Shown: piece by piece, positions 27,976 through 37,546 of the stretch | Layout of the letters: the number at the start of each line of letters is the position of its first letter | Numbering within the stretch: the stretch's first letter is position 1 | Origin: Bradyrhizobium sp. B097 | GTDB taxonomy: Bacteria; Pseudomonadota; Alphaproteobacteria; Rhizobiales; Xanthobacteraceae | NCBI RefSeq assembly: GCF_038957035.1 | Contig: NZ_CP152412.1 | Span: 7,436,501 to 7,500,500 of the forward strand | Length of the DNA: 64,000 nt | Direction of reading: 5' to 3' | Made by a program: the position numbers and the translations under genes | The notes under the pieces: generated by a model | What the model was told of the DNA's origin: nothing | Database searches by the model: none | What the model saw: the letters and a program-made list of their open reading frames with translations, nothing else

Positions 27976-28857
27976 TTGAGAGCTCCAGGTGATTGACGCG
28001 CCGAGAACGGCGGCGCTGGCGTTCGTGCCACATCATGCAGAAGCGCGCTCTCGGAGGGGATATCGAACATTGAGGGGCGACTTTCGACACCCCTAGTACA
28101 AGGCATATTCGTCCCTGCGCCCTAGCCGCAAAGTCGGCAATGGCCTCCGCGCACCAGGACCACCCCACCTTGCACCAGACGGACCGTGGGGCTACGCAGA
28201 TCGCGCGATTTCCACGCCCGATCCCCTTGCAAGAAGCGCCTCTCGTTTGTGAGGGGGAACGGTTCTTTGCAAAGTCGTCCACCGCTTGACGGTGTTTTCC
28301 TATTTGGCACTGCTCCAGCAGACGACCTTGCTCAATCATCACTCACGGATGCAAAGACGCACATTGTGGACTGGACATGCGCAAGGTGATCAGTCGGCTT
28401 CGCAAGATTGCAGAAGCAGAATCGCATTGCGCGCGAGAAATTCGCCTAACCGTCCGGCTTCACCGGGCCATGTACTGCTGGATTGGAGCACGCTCACCGT
28501 CATCCAATTGTCGCAACTCTGTTCGAACCCGCCAGTACGGTCGGAGTCAGTCACGCTGGTCTCGTCCTGCCTGACAAAGAGGTCGAAAACGAAGGATCAA
28601 AGCTGCAAAGGCGGAATGATCGAGTTGAGAAATCCATCGTAGCGCTGCTTTTGCGAGACGGCCAAAGGCGCACCCAGGGCCGAAGGCGGATACACCTTAC
28701 ATCGACCAAACCTGCCGAGCCGCACCGTTAGCACGGGCCTGAAGATGCCCCCGCGCACGAACGGGCTTCATCGCTAGCAAACAACACAGCGCCCTTCGCC
28801 AAATCAAAGATTTCCCAAGGAATCCAAATCTAGCCTAGAGCCTTGATCACGCCACAC
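27976..28857. other. Gene-poor stretch upstream of the nod box
   Basis: About 880 bases with short frames on both strands, none with recognisable motifs or good ribosome sites. Probably scrambled remains of element genes that once preceded the AlpA-like gene. Confidence 0.4.
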
Positions 28858-28905
28858 TTCCATCGCGTGGATACCTGCGATCCAGACAATCAATTTTACC
28901 AATGC
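28858..28905 (+). promoter_or_regulatory. nod box (NodD-binding promoter element)
   Basis: The 48 bases match the nod box consensus ATCCAYNNYRYRRATGNNNN... closely. The first half has CATCGCGTGGAT, then GATCCAGACAAT, and the highly conserved right end CAATCAATTTTACCAATGC. By eye only four or five of the fixed positions differ. Orientation is plus, pointing to a small ORF (28971..29183) and dctA (29303). It is not followed by any classic nodulation gene. Confidence 0.85.
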
Positions 28906-28970
28906 AGCGCATTGTTGCATCAACTCAGCACTTGACGCATACCGATCACACTGAGCTTCTGCGCCGAGAC

Positions 28971-29183
28971 ATGACTCGGCTAACGTGCTCGCCAGTGCAA
29001 GATATGCGTCACCTGAGCAACGCCTTCGCATTCGGACTTGCCAACGCGGTCCGAGCATTCAACGAACCTCGCCAGGAGGCAGATGGTTTCCGATCGCCGT
29101 TTGAATGGCTGCAGGTTGGGCGTCTGGTGCAAATCTTGCTTGACGAAAAAGATAACGTAATTGAACGCCTGCCTTTGGAATGA
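28971..29183 (+). CDS. Small ORF directly behind the nod box
   Basis: A 70-codon frame, MTRLTCSPVQDMRHL..., with the same frame open from within the nod box. From the second ATG (29004) it encodes about 59 residues including LSNAFAFGLANAVRAF, FRSPFEWLQVGRLVQIL and a charged end DEKDNVIERLPLE. The residue mix resembles a real, amphipathic protein, but the ribosome sites are weak and I do not recognise a family. It is the first frame that a transcript from the nod box would cover. It could be a small nodulation protein of the NolZ kind or a gene relic. Confidence 0.4.
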   Translation: MTRLTCSPVQDMRHLSNAFAFGLANAVRAFNEPRQEADGFRSPFEWLQVGRLVQILLDEKDNVIERLPLE

Positions 29184-29201
29184 CGCGCCGGCTCTCGGAA
29201 C

Positions 29202-29217
29202 TGTCTTCAATCGGACA
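29202..29217 (+). promoter_or_regulatory. TGT-N10-ACA (NifA-type) motif upstream of dctA
   Basis: Perfect TGT-CTTCAATCGG-ACA, 86 bases before the dctA ATG. No sigma-54 -24/-12 element (GG-N10-GC) was found between it and dctA, so it may be a chance match; the motif is expected about 16 times in 64 kb. Confidence 0.25.
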
Positions 29218-29302
29218 CGGCTAAAATGACAGCCTCGTATGAGGCCGACGCCTCTCAACGATGCGGCGGCCCGCATTCGAGTGTATTCGGGAAGGAAGCG
29301 TC

Positions 29303-30625
29303 ATGACCACCATGGCAACTGCGGCACCCGCGCGCGCGTCGCAAACTTGGTATAAGATTCTCTACGTCCAGGTGTTGATCGCGATCGTGATTGGCGCCAT
29401 CGTCGGCTGGCTATGGCCATCGGTTGCGACCAACGACTGGGTCAAGGCGCTCGGTGACGGCTTCATCAAGCTGATCAAAATGGTGATCGCGCCGATCATC
29501 TTCTGCACCGTCGCATCCGGCATCGCGCATATTCAAGATGCAAAGAAAGTTGGTCGCGTCGGCGTCAAGGCGCTGGTCTATTTCGAGATCGTCTCGAGCT
29601 TTGCCTTGATGTTGGGCCTTGTCATGGGCAATCTGTTCCAAATCGGCCATGGCCTTGCCGTCAAACCCGATGCTGCGGCGGTCGCCAATTACGTCAAGCA
29701 GGCCGAGGCCTCCAAGGCGGTCGATTTCTTTCTCAATATCATTCCCGAAACTGTGGTCGGCGCCCTCGCTCGCGGCGATGTCCTGCAGGTGCTCCTGTTC
29801 GCGATCCTGTTTGGCTTTTCGCTGATGGCGTTGGGAGAGCGTGGAAAGGGGCTGCGCGGCATGATTGACGACGTCGCGCATGCGGTGTTCGGCGTGATCG
29901 CCATCATCATGAAAGCGGCCCCGATCGGTGCATTCGGCGCGATGGCCTTCACGATCGGCAAGTTCGGGCCGGCGGCGCTGGGTAATCTGATCGGTCTGAT
30001 CGCGTTATTCTATGCCACGGCCGCGGTATTTGTAGTGGTCGTGCTCGGTCTGATTGCGCGGATCGTCGGCTTTTCGATCTTCAAGTTCATTGTCTATATC
30101 AAGGACGAGCTTCTGATCGTGCTCGGCACCTCGTCCTCGGAAAGCGCGCTGCCGCAATTGATGGAAAAGCTCGAGCGACTGGGCTGCTCCAAGCCCGTGG
30201 TCGGCCTCGTGGTGCCAACCGGCTACTCCTTCAACCTCGACGGTACCAACATCTATATGACGCTTGCGACATTGTTCATTGCCCAGGCACTCGGGGTCGA
30301 TCTCACCTTTGGCCAGCAGCTCACGATCTTGCTCGTGGCAATGCTGACCTCGAAGGGGGCAAGCGGCGTTACTGGCGCGGGCTTTATCACGCTCGCCGCG
30401 ACATTGTCGGTGGTCAACCCGGCGCTGGTTCCGGGCATGGCAATCGTGTTCTCGATCGACAAATTCATGAGCGAAGTGCGAGCCCTTACCAACATCACCG
30501 GCAATGGCATCGCCGCTGTGTTCGTGTCCTGGTGGGAAGGCGAGCTTGAGCACGCGACGCTACACGCCCGGCTCAAGCAGCCCACCGATTCCACCAGTAT
30601 CGACACCAGAAACACAAGGAGGTAG
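29303..30625 (+). CDS. dctA: C4-dicarboxylate transporter DctA
   Basis: Proton-coupled symporter of the DAACS family, 440 aa, taking up succinate, malate and fumarate, the main carbon source of bacteroids. Family motifs are all present: [20 protein letters not shown], the serine-rich hairpin [14 protein letters not shown], the substrate motif [16 protein letters not shown] and the hairpin 2 [16 protein letters not shown]. About eight to nine hydrophobic segments. The start MTTMATAA has GGAAG four bases upstream. It is a single gene 400 bases downstream of a nod box; most rhizobial dctA genes instead respond to DctBD, which are not in the window. Confidence 0.96.
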   Translation: MTTMATAAPARASQTWYKILYVQVLIAIVIGAIVGWLWPSVATNDWVKALGDGFIKLIKMVIAPIIFCTVASGIAHIQDAKKVGRVGVKALVYFEIVSSFALMLGLVMGNLFQIGHGLAVKPDAAAVANYVKQAEASKAVDFFLNIIPETVVGALARGDVLQVLLFAILFGFSLMALGERGKGLRGMIDDVAHAVFGVIAIIMKAAPIGAFGAMAFTIGKFGPAALGNLIGLIALFYATAAVFVVVVLGLIARIVGFSIFKFIVYIKDELLIVLGTSSSESALPQLMEKLERLGCSKPVVGLVVPTGYSFNLDGTNIYMTLATLFIAQALGVDLTFGQQLTILLVAMLTSKGASGVTGAGFITLAATLSVVNPALVPGMAIVFSIDKFMSEVRALTNITGNGIAAVFVSWWEGELEHATLHARLKQPTDSTSIDTRNTRR

Positions 30626-31291
30626 GCCCCGCATTTTCGCCGTGATTTCAAGACGCGTCGAACTCGAATTTAGCCAACTTCGTGATTCCCCGTAGTTCAA
30701 ATCGGCACAACCGACTTGAACTGCGAGCCGGAACATCTTTTCGCGGGATTTGCGGATCGCATTACCTGCTCCGCGGCGCCCCCCCGGCAACGGCTCTGAA
30801 AAGATCCCCGAAACGAGGTCAAAAGAGACTTTTTCCGTAGTCCTTTTCAAACGCGCCTTTCGAGGTGAAAGCTCCTGGCCATTCCAATGCCGGCGCACGA
30901 TTAGCCGCGGGTGCTTGGCGCTGAACTGGCCTCGCCCGACCGATGATGTGGTGGCGATCTTGCTGGCGCAACTCGCTCATCCGTTGTTTCCAGTGCGTGT
31001 TGCGGCATCAGACCGCAATGGGCGTCATCACCGTGGATCAGATTAGCACCTTCACCAGACCGAGATGGATCGCACAGAGGTAACGTCATCGGCTCTACAG
31101 CTTGTTGCTGCTCTTTCCAGATTAGGCGAGGCGTGTCTCATTGTTCCACGTCAGCGTCTTGGCTGAGCCGATGTAGCCTTGTCCCCACGTTGGACGCGCC
31201 CTGGCGCGACGCGGCAGTGCTCTGCCGGGGCCTCCCTCGGCCTCGAGCGCCTGCGAGGATTATCGGCAGCGAAGCAAAACAGACATCTCAG
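30626..31291. other. Intergenic region between dctA and nodV
   Basis: No convincing gene. Frames on both strands are short and without motifs. GAAAGCT at about 30868 recalls the core of a tts box but lacks the GTCAG part. Confidence 0.4.
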
Positions 31292-31358
31292 GCTCGATTG
31301 TACGCATGTCAGCGCGCGATATTGAAAGGTTTAGGACAACTATACCTACGTTTGTGAT
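31292..31358. repeat. Conserved 67-bp element, copy A (upstream of nodV)
   Basis: This stretch and 39995..40060 share, in order, ATTGTACG, AGC, CGATAT, GAAA, GTTT, ATACC and ACGTTTG with nearly equal spacing (one-base difference), roughly 70% identity over 67 bases. The surrounding DNA is not alike. It lies about 150 bases upstream of the nodV start, so it may be a shared promoter or regulator-binding region. Confidence 0.65.
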
Positions 31359-31503
31359 GCGCCTTTCTTCGGCGCGTGCTGAGTTCAGCTGCAAGCAATC
31401 GATCTCGGAACCGCACGAGCGTCTCTCGGGACAGAAAGGATTGCCCCATTTTTGCCTAAAATGTTATAGCTCTCCCGCCGCAGAAAGGCTGGACGGTCTA
31501 AGA

Positions 31504-34176
31504 ATGCTTAACCAGATCAGTAGTTTCAAACGTTCAGCCACACAGTTTGCTTTCGGCAGCATAACGCTGGCGGTCGTGACGCAAGCTTCTTTGTACCTTC
31601 ACACGCATTTCGCGGCGACGGCGTTCGCCTATCTGCTAGTGATATTGCTGTTTTCATTGATCGGCTGCTTTATCGCATCATCCGCGCTTTCAGTCTTAGC
31701 CATCTCTGCTTTGGCGTACTACTTTGTGCCCCCGGCGTTCAGTCTGCGGATCGACGACCCTCAAGCTCTTCCGGTGGTCGTCGCATTCTTTACTGTCTCG
31801 ATTGTCGGAACGCACCTGATCGGAAAAGTCCGCCTGGAAAGCGAGGCTGCACGTGAGGCTGCGGCCAAGCTCCGGCGCAGCGCGGCCGATTTGAAGGACC
31901 GCGAAAAACGGTGGCACGCAATCTTTGAACACAACCCGGCCATGTATTTCATGCTCGACGAAGCCGGTACTGTCCTCAACGTCAATACATACGGCGCGAC
32001 ACAACTCGGCTATGCGCCTGCCGAACTAATCGGTCAATCCGTCCTGGGATTCTTTCTTGAGGAGGATCGCGCGTTCGTTCACAGATGCGTTCGAAAGTGC
32101 TTTGAAGATATAGGCCAATCGCACAGTTGGGACATCCAGAAAGTCAGAAAAGACGGCTCTGTATTGTGGGTACGAGAAAGCGCCAAAGCCATGCTATGGG
32201 CGGACGACCAGTCCATTGTCCTCATAGCCTGCGAAGATGTCACGGAGCGAAAGCTGACCGAACTTGCTCTGCAGCGGAGCGAAGCCCATTTGGCCCAGGC
32301 GCAGGAGTTGAGCCATACAGGCAGCTTCGGATGGAACGTTACTACCGGCGAAGTCTTTTGGTCAAAGGAGACTTTTCGAATTTTCCAGCTCGACCCGCCG
32401 ACGGTTCCGGGGCCACAACTCGTCGTCGAACGCACTCATCCAGACGATAGAGCTTCGGTCCAAGAGACCATCGATCGAGCGATGCGGGACCCAAAGGATT
32501 TCGAGCATGAATACCGGCTGCTGCTGCCGGACGGCTCGGTGAAGCACATCCATGCACGCGCGCGCGCCACGACAACCTCCACTGGTGACATCGAGTTTGT
32601 CGGGGCAGCGACGGATATCACGGCGGCACGGCAAACAGAACAGCAGCTACGCCGTAGCGAAGCCTATTTGGCCGAAGCCCAGCGTCTCAGTCACACGGGC
32701 AGCTGGTCCTGGGACGTCTACAATCTCGACTTTGTGTATCGCTCCGCTGAGGTCGACCGTCTATTTGGCTTTGAACCGCAAGAGACTGTATCGATCGAGA
32801 CCATTCGGTTGCGCATTCATCCAGATGACCTGCCGCGGCTTCAGGAAGTGCAGCGCCAGGCTATTGAGGGCGAGGAAGGGCGCTTCGAGTATGATTTCCG
32901 AATCCTTCTGGCAGATGGCGGGATAAGGCGCATACACTCCGTCGCGCATGTGGTGGTCGGCAGCGATGGCAATGTGAGCGAACTCATCGGAACACATATG
33001 GACGTCACCGAGCAATACGCCGCTAGGGAACGCCTGGAAAACACACTTTCTGCACTGAGCGAAAGCGAGCAGCGCTTTCGCGATTACGCCGAAACAGCTT
33101 CCGACTGGCTCTGGGAGACAGGACCAGATCATCAGGTCACCCACCTGTCCGAGCATACCAGCGCTGCGGGAATATTGGCGACGGGATTGATGGGCCTGCC
33201 TCGCTGGGACATCGCGTGCGACGTCGAGGAAGACCCTGAGAAGTGGCGGCAACATCGGGCGGCGCTGGAGGCGCATCTTCCGTTTCGGGATCTCGTCTAT
33301 CGCACTGTCAACCGTATGGGATCTCCGATCTACGTCCGGACGAGCGGCAAGCCTTTTTTTGATTTAGACGGCAATTTCCTCGGCTACCGCGGCGTCAGCA
33401 CCGACATCACCGCCATGATTCGCGCAGATCAAGCCGAACAAGAGCTCCGAAAGGCACAGGCGGAGCTTGCACATGTGACGCGTGTGACGACGTTAGGCGA
33501 ACTTACAACGTCCATCGCCCACGAAATCAACCAGCCACTCGCCGCTATTATCAGCAACGCCGACGCGTGCCTCGGTTGGATGAACCGCGAAACTCCTGAC
33601 CTATCCGCCGCGCGCTCTTCGGTTGAGTGGATAATCGAAGACGCAATCCGGGCAAGCGAGGTGATCCGTCGCGTTCGCGCACTTGCAAAGAAAGGCGAGA
33701 TCGAGATGCTGCCGCTCGATATCAATGACGTCGTTAAGGATGCCATTGCGCTGGTGACACGAGAGCTGGTTAGCCACCAAGTACCGCTTAAAACCGAGTT
33801 AACGGCAGCGCTGCCCGCGATATTCGGCGACCGGATTCAGCTGCAACAGGTGATCATCAATCTGGTAATGAATGGGATCGAAGCCATGGACGCAGTTACG
33901 GACCGAGCGCGCGAACTGGTGATTCAGTCATCTAAGGACGATACGGGACATGTGCAGCTTACCGTGACGGATTGCGGCGTCGGGATCGCTGAAGATGATA
34001 CCGACCGAGTGTTAGACCCCTTCTTCACGACAAAATCGAGTGGCCTTGGCATGGGTCTTTCGATCTGTCGCTCGATTGTGGAAGCTCATGGAGGGCGCCT
34101 TTCAGTCGTTCGCAAGCAGGGGCCGGGGGCAAGCTTTCGGTTTGACCTGCCGTTGCACAAGGAGCTCGTGCTGTGA
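31504..34176 (+). CDS. nodV: Sensor histidine kinase NodV
   Basis: Hybrid-free membrane sensor kinase, 890 aa. Three to four N-terminal hydrophobic segments (about 10-110, Kdp-like DUF4118 layout), then four PAS/PAC repeats (about 135-260, 265-385, 390-515, 525-645; two share SHTGSxxW), then a HisKA domain with phosphoacceptor H673 in [10 protein letters not shown] and an HATPase with [10 protein letters not shown] and [13 protein letters not shown]. Length and four-PAS layout fit Bradyrhizobium NodV, which senses host isoflavones. nodW overlaps its stop by 4 bases. NwsA, a close paralogue, is an alternative name. The ATG at 31504 starts just before the hydrophobic part. Confidence 0.8.
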   Translation: MLNQISSFKRSATQFAFGSITLAVVTQASLYLHTHFAATAFAYLLVILLFSLIGCFIASSALSVLAISALAYYFVPPAFSLRIDDPQALPVVVAFFTVSIVGTHLIGKVRLESEAAREAAAKLRRSAADLKDREKRWHAIFEHNPAMYFMLDEAGTVLNVNTYGATQLGYAPAELIGQSVLGFFLEEDRAFVHRCVRKCFEDIGQSHSWDIQKVRKDGSVLWVRESAKAMLWADDQSIVLIACEDVTERKLTELALQRSEAHLAQAQELSHTGSFGWNVTTGEVFWSKETFRIFQLDPPTVPGPQLVVERTHPDDRASVQETIDRAMRDPKDFEHEYRLLLPDGSVKHIHARARATTTSTGDIEFVGAATDITAARQTEQQLRRSEAYLAEAQRLSHTGSWSWDVYNLDFVYRSAEVDRLFGFEPQETVSIETIRLRIHPDDLPRLQEVQRQAIEGEEGRFEYDFRILLADGGIRRIHSVAHVVVGSDGNVSELIGTHMDVTEQYAARERLENTLSALSESEQRFRDYAETASDWLWETGPDHQVTHLSEHTSAAGILATGLMGLPRWDIACDVEEDPEKWRQHRAALEAHLPFRDLVYRTVNRMGSPIYVRTSGKPFFDLDGNFLGYRGVSTDITAMIRADQAEQELRKAQAELAHVTRVTTLGELTTSIAHEINQPLAAIISNADACLGWMNRETPDLSAARSSVEWIIEDAIRASEVIRRVRALAKKGEIEMLPLDINDVVKDAIALVTRELVSHQVPLKTELTAALPAIFGDRIQLQQVIINLVMNGIEAMDAVTDRARELVIQSSKDDTGHVQLTVTDCGVGIAEDDTDRVLDPFFTTKSSGLGMGLSICRSIVEAHGGRLSVVRKQGPGASFRFDLPLHKELVL

Positions 34177-34850
34177 GCGAACGCTCTGCGCCCCCGCGCG
34201 AAGGCAGCAAGGCTGACGCGTCGGCAAATGCGATAGTCTTCGTTGTCGAAGATGACGTCTCGATGCGTCGGTCGCTAACGAACCTTTTTCAATCGGTCGG
34301 CCTGGACGTCGTTGCATTCGGGTCGGCCCGCGAAATGCTACAGAGCAGGCTTCCCGATGTTGTTAGCTGCCTGGTCCTTGATATCCGGCTGCCAGGTCTG
34401 AGTGGACTTGAGTTCCAGGCTGAGCTGGCGCGGTTGAACATTCATGTTCCGATCATTTTCATCACCGGCCATGGCGACATTCCCATGAGCGTCAGGGCCA
34501 TGAAAGGCGGAGCGGTCGATTTTCTCACCAAACCGTTTCGCGATCAGGAACTGCTTGACGCCGTGGTCGCCGCGACCGAGCGTGATCGCAAAAGACGGAA
34601 GACTCAGCAGACCGTCGCGGAACTGCAGGCTCTATTTGAGACCTTAAGCCCGCGCGAGCAGGCAGTGATGAAGCTGGTCGCTACCGGCCTGATGAACAAG
34701 CAGATAGCCGCCGAGCTGGGGCTCGCCGAGATTACGGTCAAGATCTACCGGGGACACCTAATGAAAAAGATGCGCGCCCGGTCGCTCGCGGATTTGATCA
34801 GAATGACTGAGACGCTGAGCATCCGCGCAAACCGACCCGAACAAACCTAA
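34173..34850 (+). CDS. nodW: Response regulator NodW
   Basis: FixJ/NarL-type response regulator, 225 aa: receiver domain with acidic pair VVEDD, phosphoacceptor D70 in [10 protein letters not shown], Thr in FITGHGD and Lys in FLTKPF; C-terminal LuxR-type helix-turn-helix with [20 protein letters not shown] and [13 protein letters not shown]. It starts with GTG overlapping the nodV stop, so the two are coupled. D70 is the known phosphorylation site of Bradyrhizobium NodW. In that system NodVW activates nod genes in response to isoflavones in parallel with NodD. NwsB is the main alternative. Confidence 0.8.
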   Translation: MSERSAPPREGSKADASANAIVFVVEDDVSMRRSLTNLFQSVGLDVVAFGSAREMLQSRLPDVVSCLVLDIRLPGLSGLEFQAELARLNIHVPIIFITGHGDIPMSVRAMKGGAVDFLTKPFRDQELLDAVVAATERDRKRRKTQQTVAELQALFETLSPREQAVMKLVATGLMNKQIAAELGLAEITVKIYRGHLMKKMRARSLADLIRMTETLSIRANRPEQT

Positions 34851-34943
34851 GTATGATTTTACAATTTCACCTCTCAAGCCCACTTTTCGCCCAAGGTGGC
34901 TAATGCTGCGGCGGCCGCCATTCCTGCGTCCGGAGGGCACGTC

Positions 34944-35306
34944 TTGTCCACGCCTTTAATATCTGTCGTTGACGACGACGCGTCGGTCCGCGCGGCGACA
35001 GAGAACCTTTTGAAATCGCGTGGCTACATCGTCCAAACATTTGCGTCGGCCGAGGACTTTTTGAAATCACCGCGGTTGAACGAAACTTCCTGCGTAATTA
35101 CGGATGTGCAGATGCCGGTCATGAGCGGCTTGGACCTGTTGGCCGAAATGCGGACCAAAGGTCTCAGTGTGCCGTTCATTTTCATTACTGCCTTCCCGAA
35201 CGACCGCGTGCGCGCCTCGGTCCTGAGCTCGGGAGCGATTGGCTTTCTGGCCAAGCCCTTTGCCGGACACACGCTGATCGAGTGCCTCGATGCTGCATTG
35301 AAGTAG
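34944..35306 (+). CDS. Single-domain response regulator
   Basis: A 120-aa receiver-only protein: acidic VVDDD, phosphoacceptor D54 in CVITDVQMPV, FITAF and K in LAKPF. The TTG start is chosen because GGAGGG lies 7 bases upstream and the receiver begins right after; a GTG 16 codons earlier is in frame but gives an Ala-rich lead. It follows nodW by 93 bases in the same direction, so it may be a phosphate sink or relay for NodV. No output domain. Confidence 0.85.
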   Translation: MSTPLISVVDDDASVRAATENLLKSRGYIVQTFASAEDFLKSPRLNETSCVITDVQMPVMSGLDLLAEMRTKGLSVPFIFITAFPNDRVRASVLSSGAIGFLAKPFAGHTLIECLDAALK

Positions 35307-36287
35307 AACCGCGGCTGCTGGCACGCCTGAAACTAGCCGGCCGCCAACTTCATGTCCGATCTCAGCACTTCTCACGCGAGACGCTCTCGATCAGCTTCTT
35401 GGCGTCAAGCGCGCGGCACCTGTAATAAGAACTCCTGAGGATCTTCTGGAATCAACTTCCCGAATCAGCTGGCAGAGCCAGCGGTCGATTTCCCACTTTG
35501 CTTTATTGATCCGTGACCTGCTCCGCCCGCTGGCCACGTCGATCCAGAACAGCGCTCCCGCCGCGAGACGCAGGTACTTGGCATTCCGGGTTCCATTCAT
35601 CTATGTAGGCTGGCGCTCAGGGTGATCTTCCCCCGGAACGGATTCGATGGGCTTGAGCGCTTGCTTAGCTCGGTCCAGTCTAGCAACGTACTGCTTACGA
35701 CGACGAAAGAGCTCCGCTCAGCCCAGCAGCTCTCTGGACTGAATTGTCGAACCATTTGCTTGCATCTTGTTTATGATCGACGTTGGTTGGCATGCGAAGA
35801 GCTCTGCGGGACGCACTCCTGCTCAGCGCAGTGCCACTGCCCGTCACAGATGTTTCCTCTTGTCTACCGGAGCGTGGTATCGCTCCGCGCCTTTCTTCAG
35901 CCATATCTGAGGCGGCCTCTTTGCTGCTCACCAACTCTTGCGCCTCATTAGATCGCCTCGAGAACCTCCTCCTCGAAGCCACCCCATATACTCAACGCGC
36001 AGAACGCCCGGTCTCCTTTCGACCGCGGGGCGCACTTTTTTGGCCGCGCCTCGCGCAGTTTACTACAGACGCAAGCAATTCGATCGGTTGCGTTACGCAG
36101 CGCCGCTCTTATGCCCGGTAATCGCTAGCAGTTCGGCGAAGACCAAGCCGGCCGGTGCTCCTCTCTGCATACCGTTTTCCCTCAAAGCGCAGGAGCTCTT
36201 CTGATTGCGAGCCGCCGAAGGCCGCCTAACGTAGCGAAGAGTAGTACGTGACATGTTCTACGCGACCATGTTCCGGGCAGCTTATGA
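35307..36287. other. Gene-poor stretch downstream of the regulator genes
   Basis: About 980 bases without a recognisable gene. A 69-codon minus-strand frame at 35391..35600 begins MNGTRNAKYLRLAAGALFW and has a reasonable residue mix but no motif I know. The rest is lower in GC and full of stops. Confidence 0.4.
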
Positions 36288-36699
36288 TCACATGAAATTA
36301 TCCTCGTATTCGCATGATAAGGAACTTTCTTCCATTTCAGGATCCCTTCTTTCGTTGTCGTCAACTTTGGAACGATAGCGCGCAGCAGCACCTTTTCGCT
36401 GCCACTCACCATCACTGTTCCTTATCCAATTGTCTGAGTTCTCTGGGTCGAGAATCATATTGTCGGCATCAACCATCAACCTCGACAAACCCCATCTGCT
36501 CCGCACGGGCTCTTGCTTGCGGATGAGCCGGACGCAAATTGAGCAACGGCCTTTCGCCGTTCACTCGAAGTGGATGCTCGAGCAGAATATCGCCAGCGTT
36601 CTCGACGAGTGGATGAACGACCTGAAGATCTACAGTCGAGGTAGTCCCAGTTCGCCCAGGAAACAGCTCGTGCCATTTTTTGACGTCGAACTCCGTCAT
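36288..36699 (-). pseudogene. Frameshifted ORF downstream of an effector-like ORF
   Basis: The first part starts MTEFDVKKWHELFPGRTG and has PLLNLRPAHPQARARAEQMG, with GGAGGG 11 bases before the ATG. It stops at 36469, but a neighbouring frame continues the sense directly (FVEVDG into VDADNMILDPENSDNWI), so one frameshift near 36475-36490 splits a protein of about 136 residues. I do not know the family. It begins a few bases after the preceding ORF, which has a tts-like box, so both may belong to a type III secretion regulon. Confidence 0.5.
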
Positions 36700-36719
36700 G
36701 CTGTCGCCGCCCTCCATTC

Positions 36720-37028
36720 TTAGAAGCCCGACACTTCTTTCTCCTCATTGATAGCTGAAGTATCGCGCATGTCGGCGATGAGCTTGATTTCCGCGCCGCA
36801 ATAGGTTCGCGCTGCGGCGATGAATGACGACCTATTGATCTCTATCACAGGAGGCCTTGGAACTAGCGAATATGGTCCCGTTACCAAAGGCGAGCTGCCA
36901 CTGGAGCCCGGTGCAGCTAAGTTCATATTGGCGAACCCATCCGCGAACCTATCTGCATCCGTTTGCTCGTCAGCTTCGGCAAAGCACGAGGATTGGAACC
37001 AGGAGGAGCCATTTATCTGATTATACAT
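36720..37028 (-). CDS. Putative type III-secreted protein (tts-box controlled)
   Basis: A 102-codon frame beginning MYNQINGSSWFQSS, with a Ser/Gly/Asn-rich first third (AAPGSSGSSPL) as seen in type III secretion signals and no membrane segments or enzyme motif. A tts-box-like sequence lies 130 bases upstream in the same orientation. The AT-richer base use is like that of other effector genes of symbiosis islands. It may be intact or may be the N-terminal part of a longer effector broken before the next ORF. No match to a named Nop protein comes to mind. Confidence 0.5.
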   Translation of the reverse strand: MYNQINGSSWFQSSCFAEADEQTDADRFADGFANMNLAAPGSSGSSPLVTGPYSLVPRPPVIEINRSSFIAAARTYCGAEIKLIADMRDTSAINEEKEVSGF

Positions 37029-37159
37029 GGCGATTGGTGCTCCCAACGGGCATATAGTTCCGCATTTGGTTCAGGCTGTTAGGCCCTTCGCAGCTGATAG
37101 GCTGGCAGCCTTACCAAAACCTGACGCGAGACCGTGAATGCCCTCCAATCCTTTCGGCA

Positions 37160-37178
37160 AGCTTTCCTAAAGCGGCAC
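37160..37178 (-). promoter_or_regulatory. tts-box-like element (TtsI binding)
   Basis: The minus strand reads GTGCCGCTTTAGGAAAGCT. It keeps the strongest part of the tts box (TT and GAAAGCT at the right spacing) and two of five bases of the GTCAG part, 11 of 16 fixed positions. It points to the ORF starting at 37028. Confidence 0.5.
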
Positions 37179-37546
37179 GAACGTAATGCACGTCGCATTG
37201 GCCTAGTCAGGATTGCGGCGATGCTACGAGCATGGCTCGCAATGTCAGCCTATCAGGAGAGGGATCAATCGATAGTTCACCTATTGAACGGCGCCGTCGG
37301 ACGCTCTCCTTAGCCGCGCGCTACGCTAGACGCATCTCCAGATCGCAGTCTCGAAAAGTTCGGGGGAGCGCGCTGCCCTGCTAACGATTAACAGAAGTCG
37401 CGACAACCAAATCTCCGCCAACTATGACCAACTATGGATAAGCGCGAGACTACAACCTTTCAGGATTTTGAATCCACCGAGCTGGCGCAGCCACCGCCGC
37501 CTAATGGCCAGACAACGGAGAAGCACCTCGACATTGCCGCGGCCGC
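37179..37546. other. Intergenic region between the tts-like box and nodM
   Basis: No gene recognised. The minus-strand nodM transcript ends here without an obvious hairpin-plus-T-run terminator. Confidence 0.4.

Noticed and set aside
28525..28560. GGGTTCGAAC on the minus strand, tRNA-like
   Set aside because: The flanks do not fold into a cloverleaf; treated as chance.
30860..30880. GAAAGCT core as a possible tts box
   Set aside because: The GTCAG half is missing and no suitable ORF follows.
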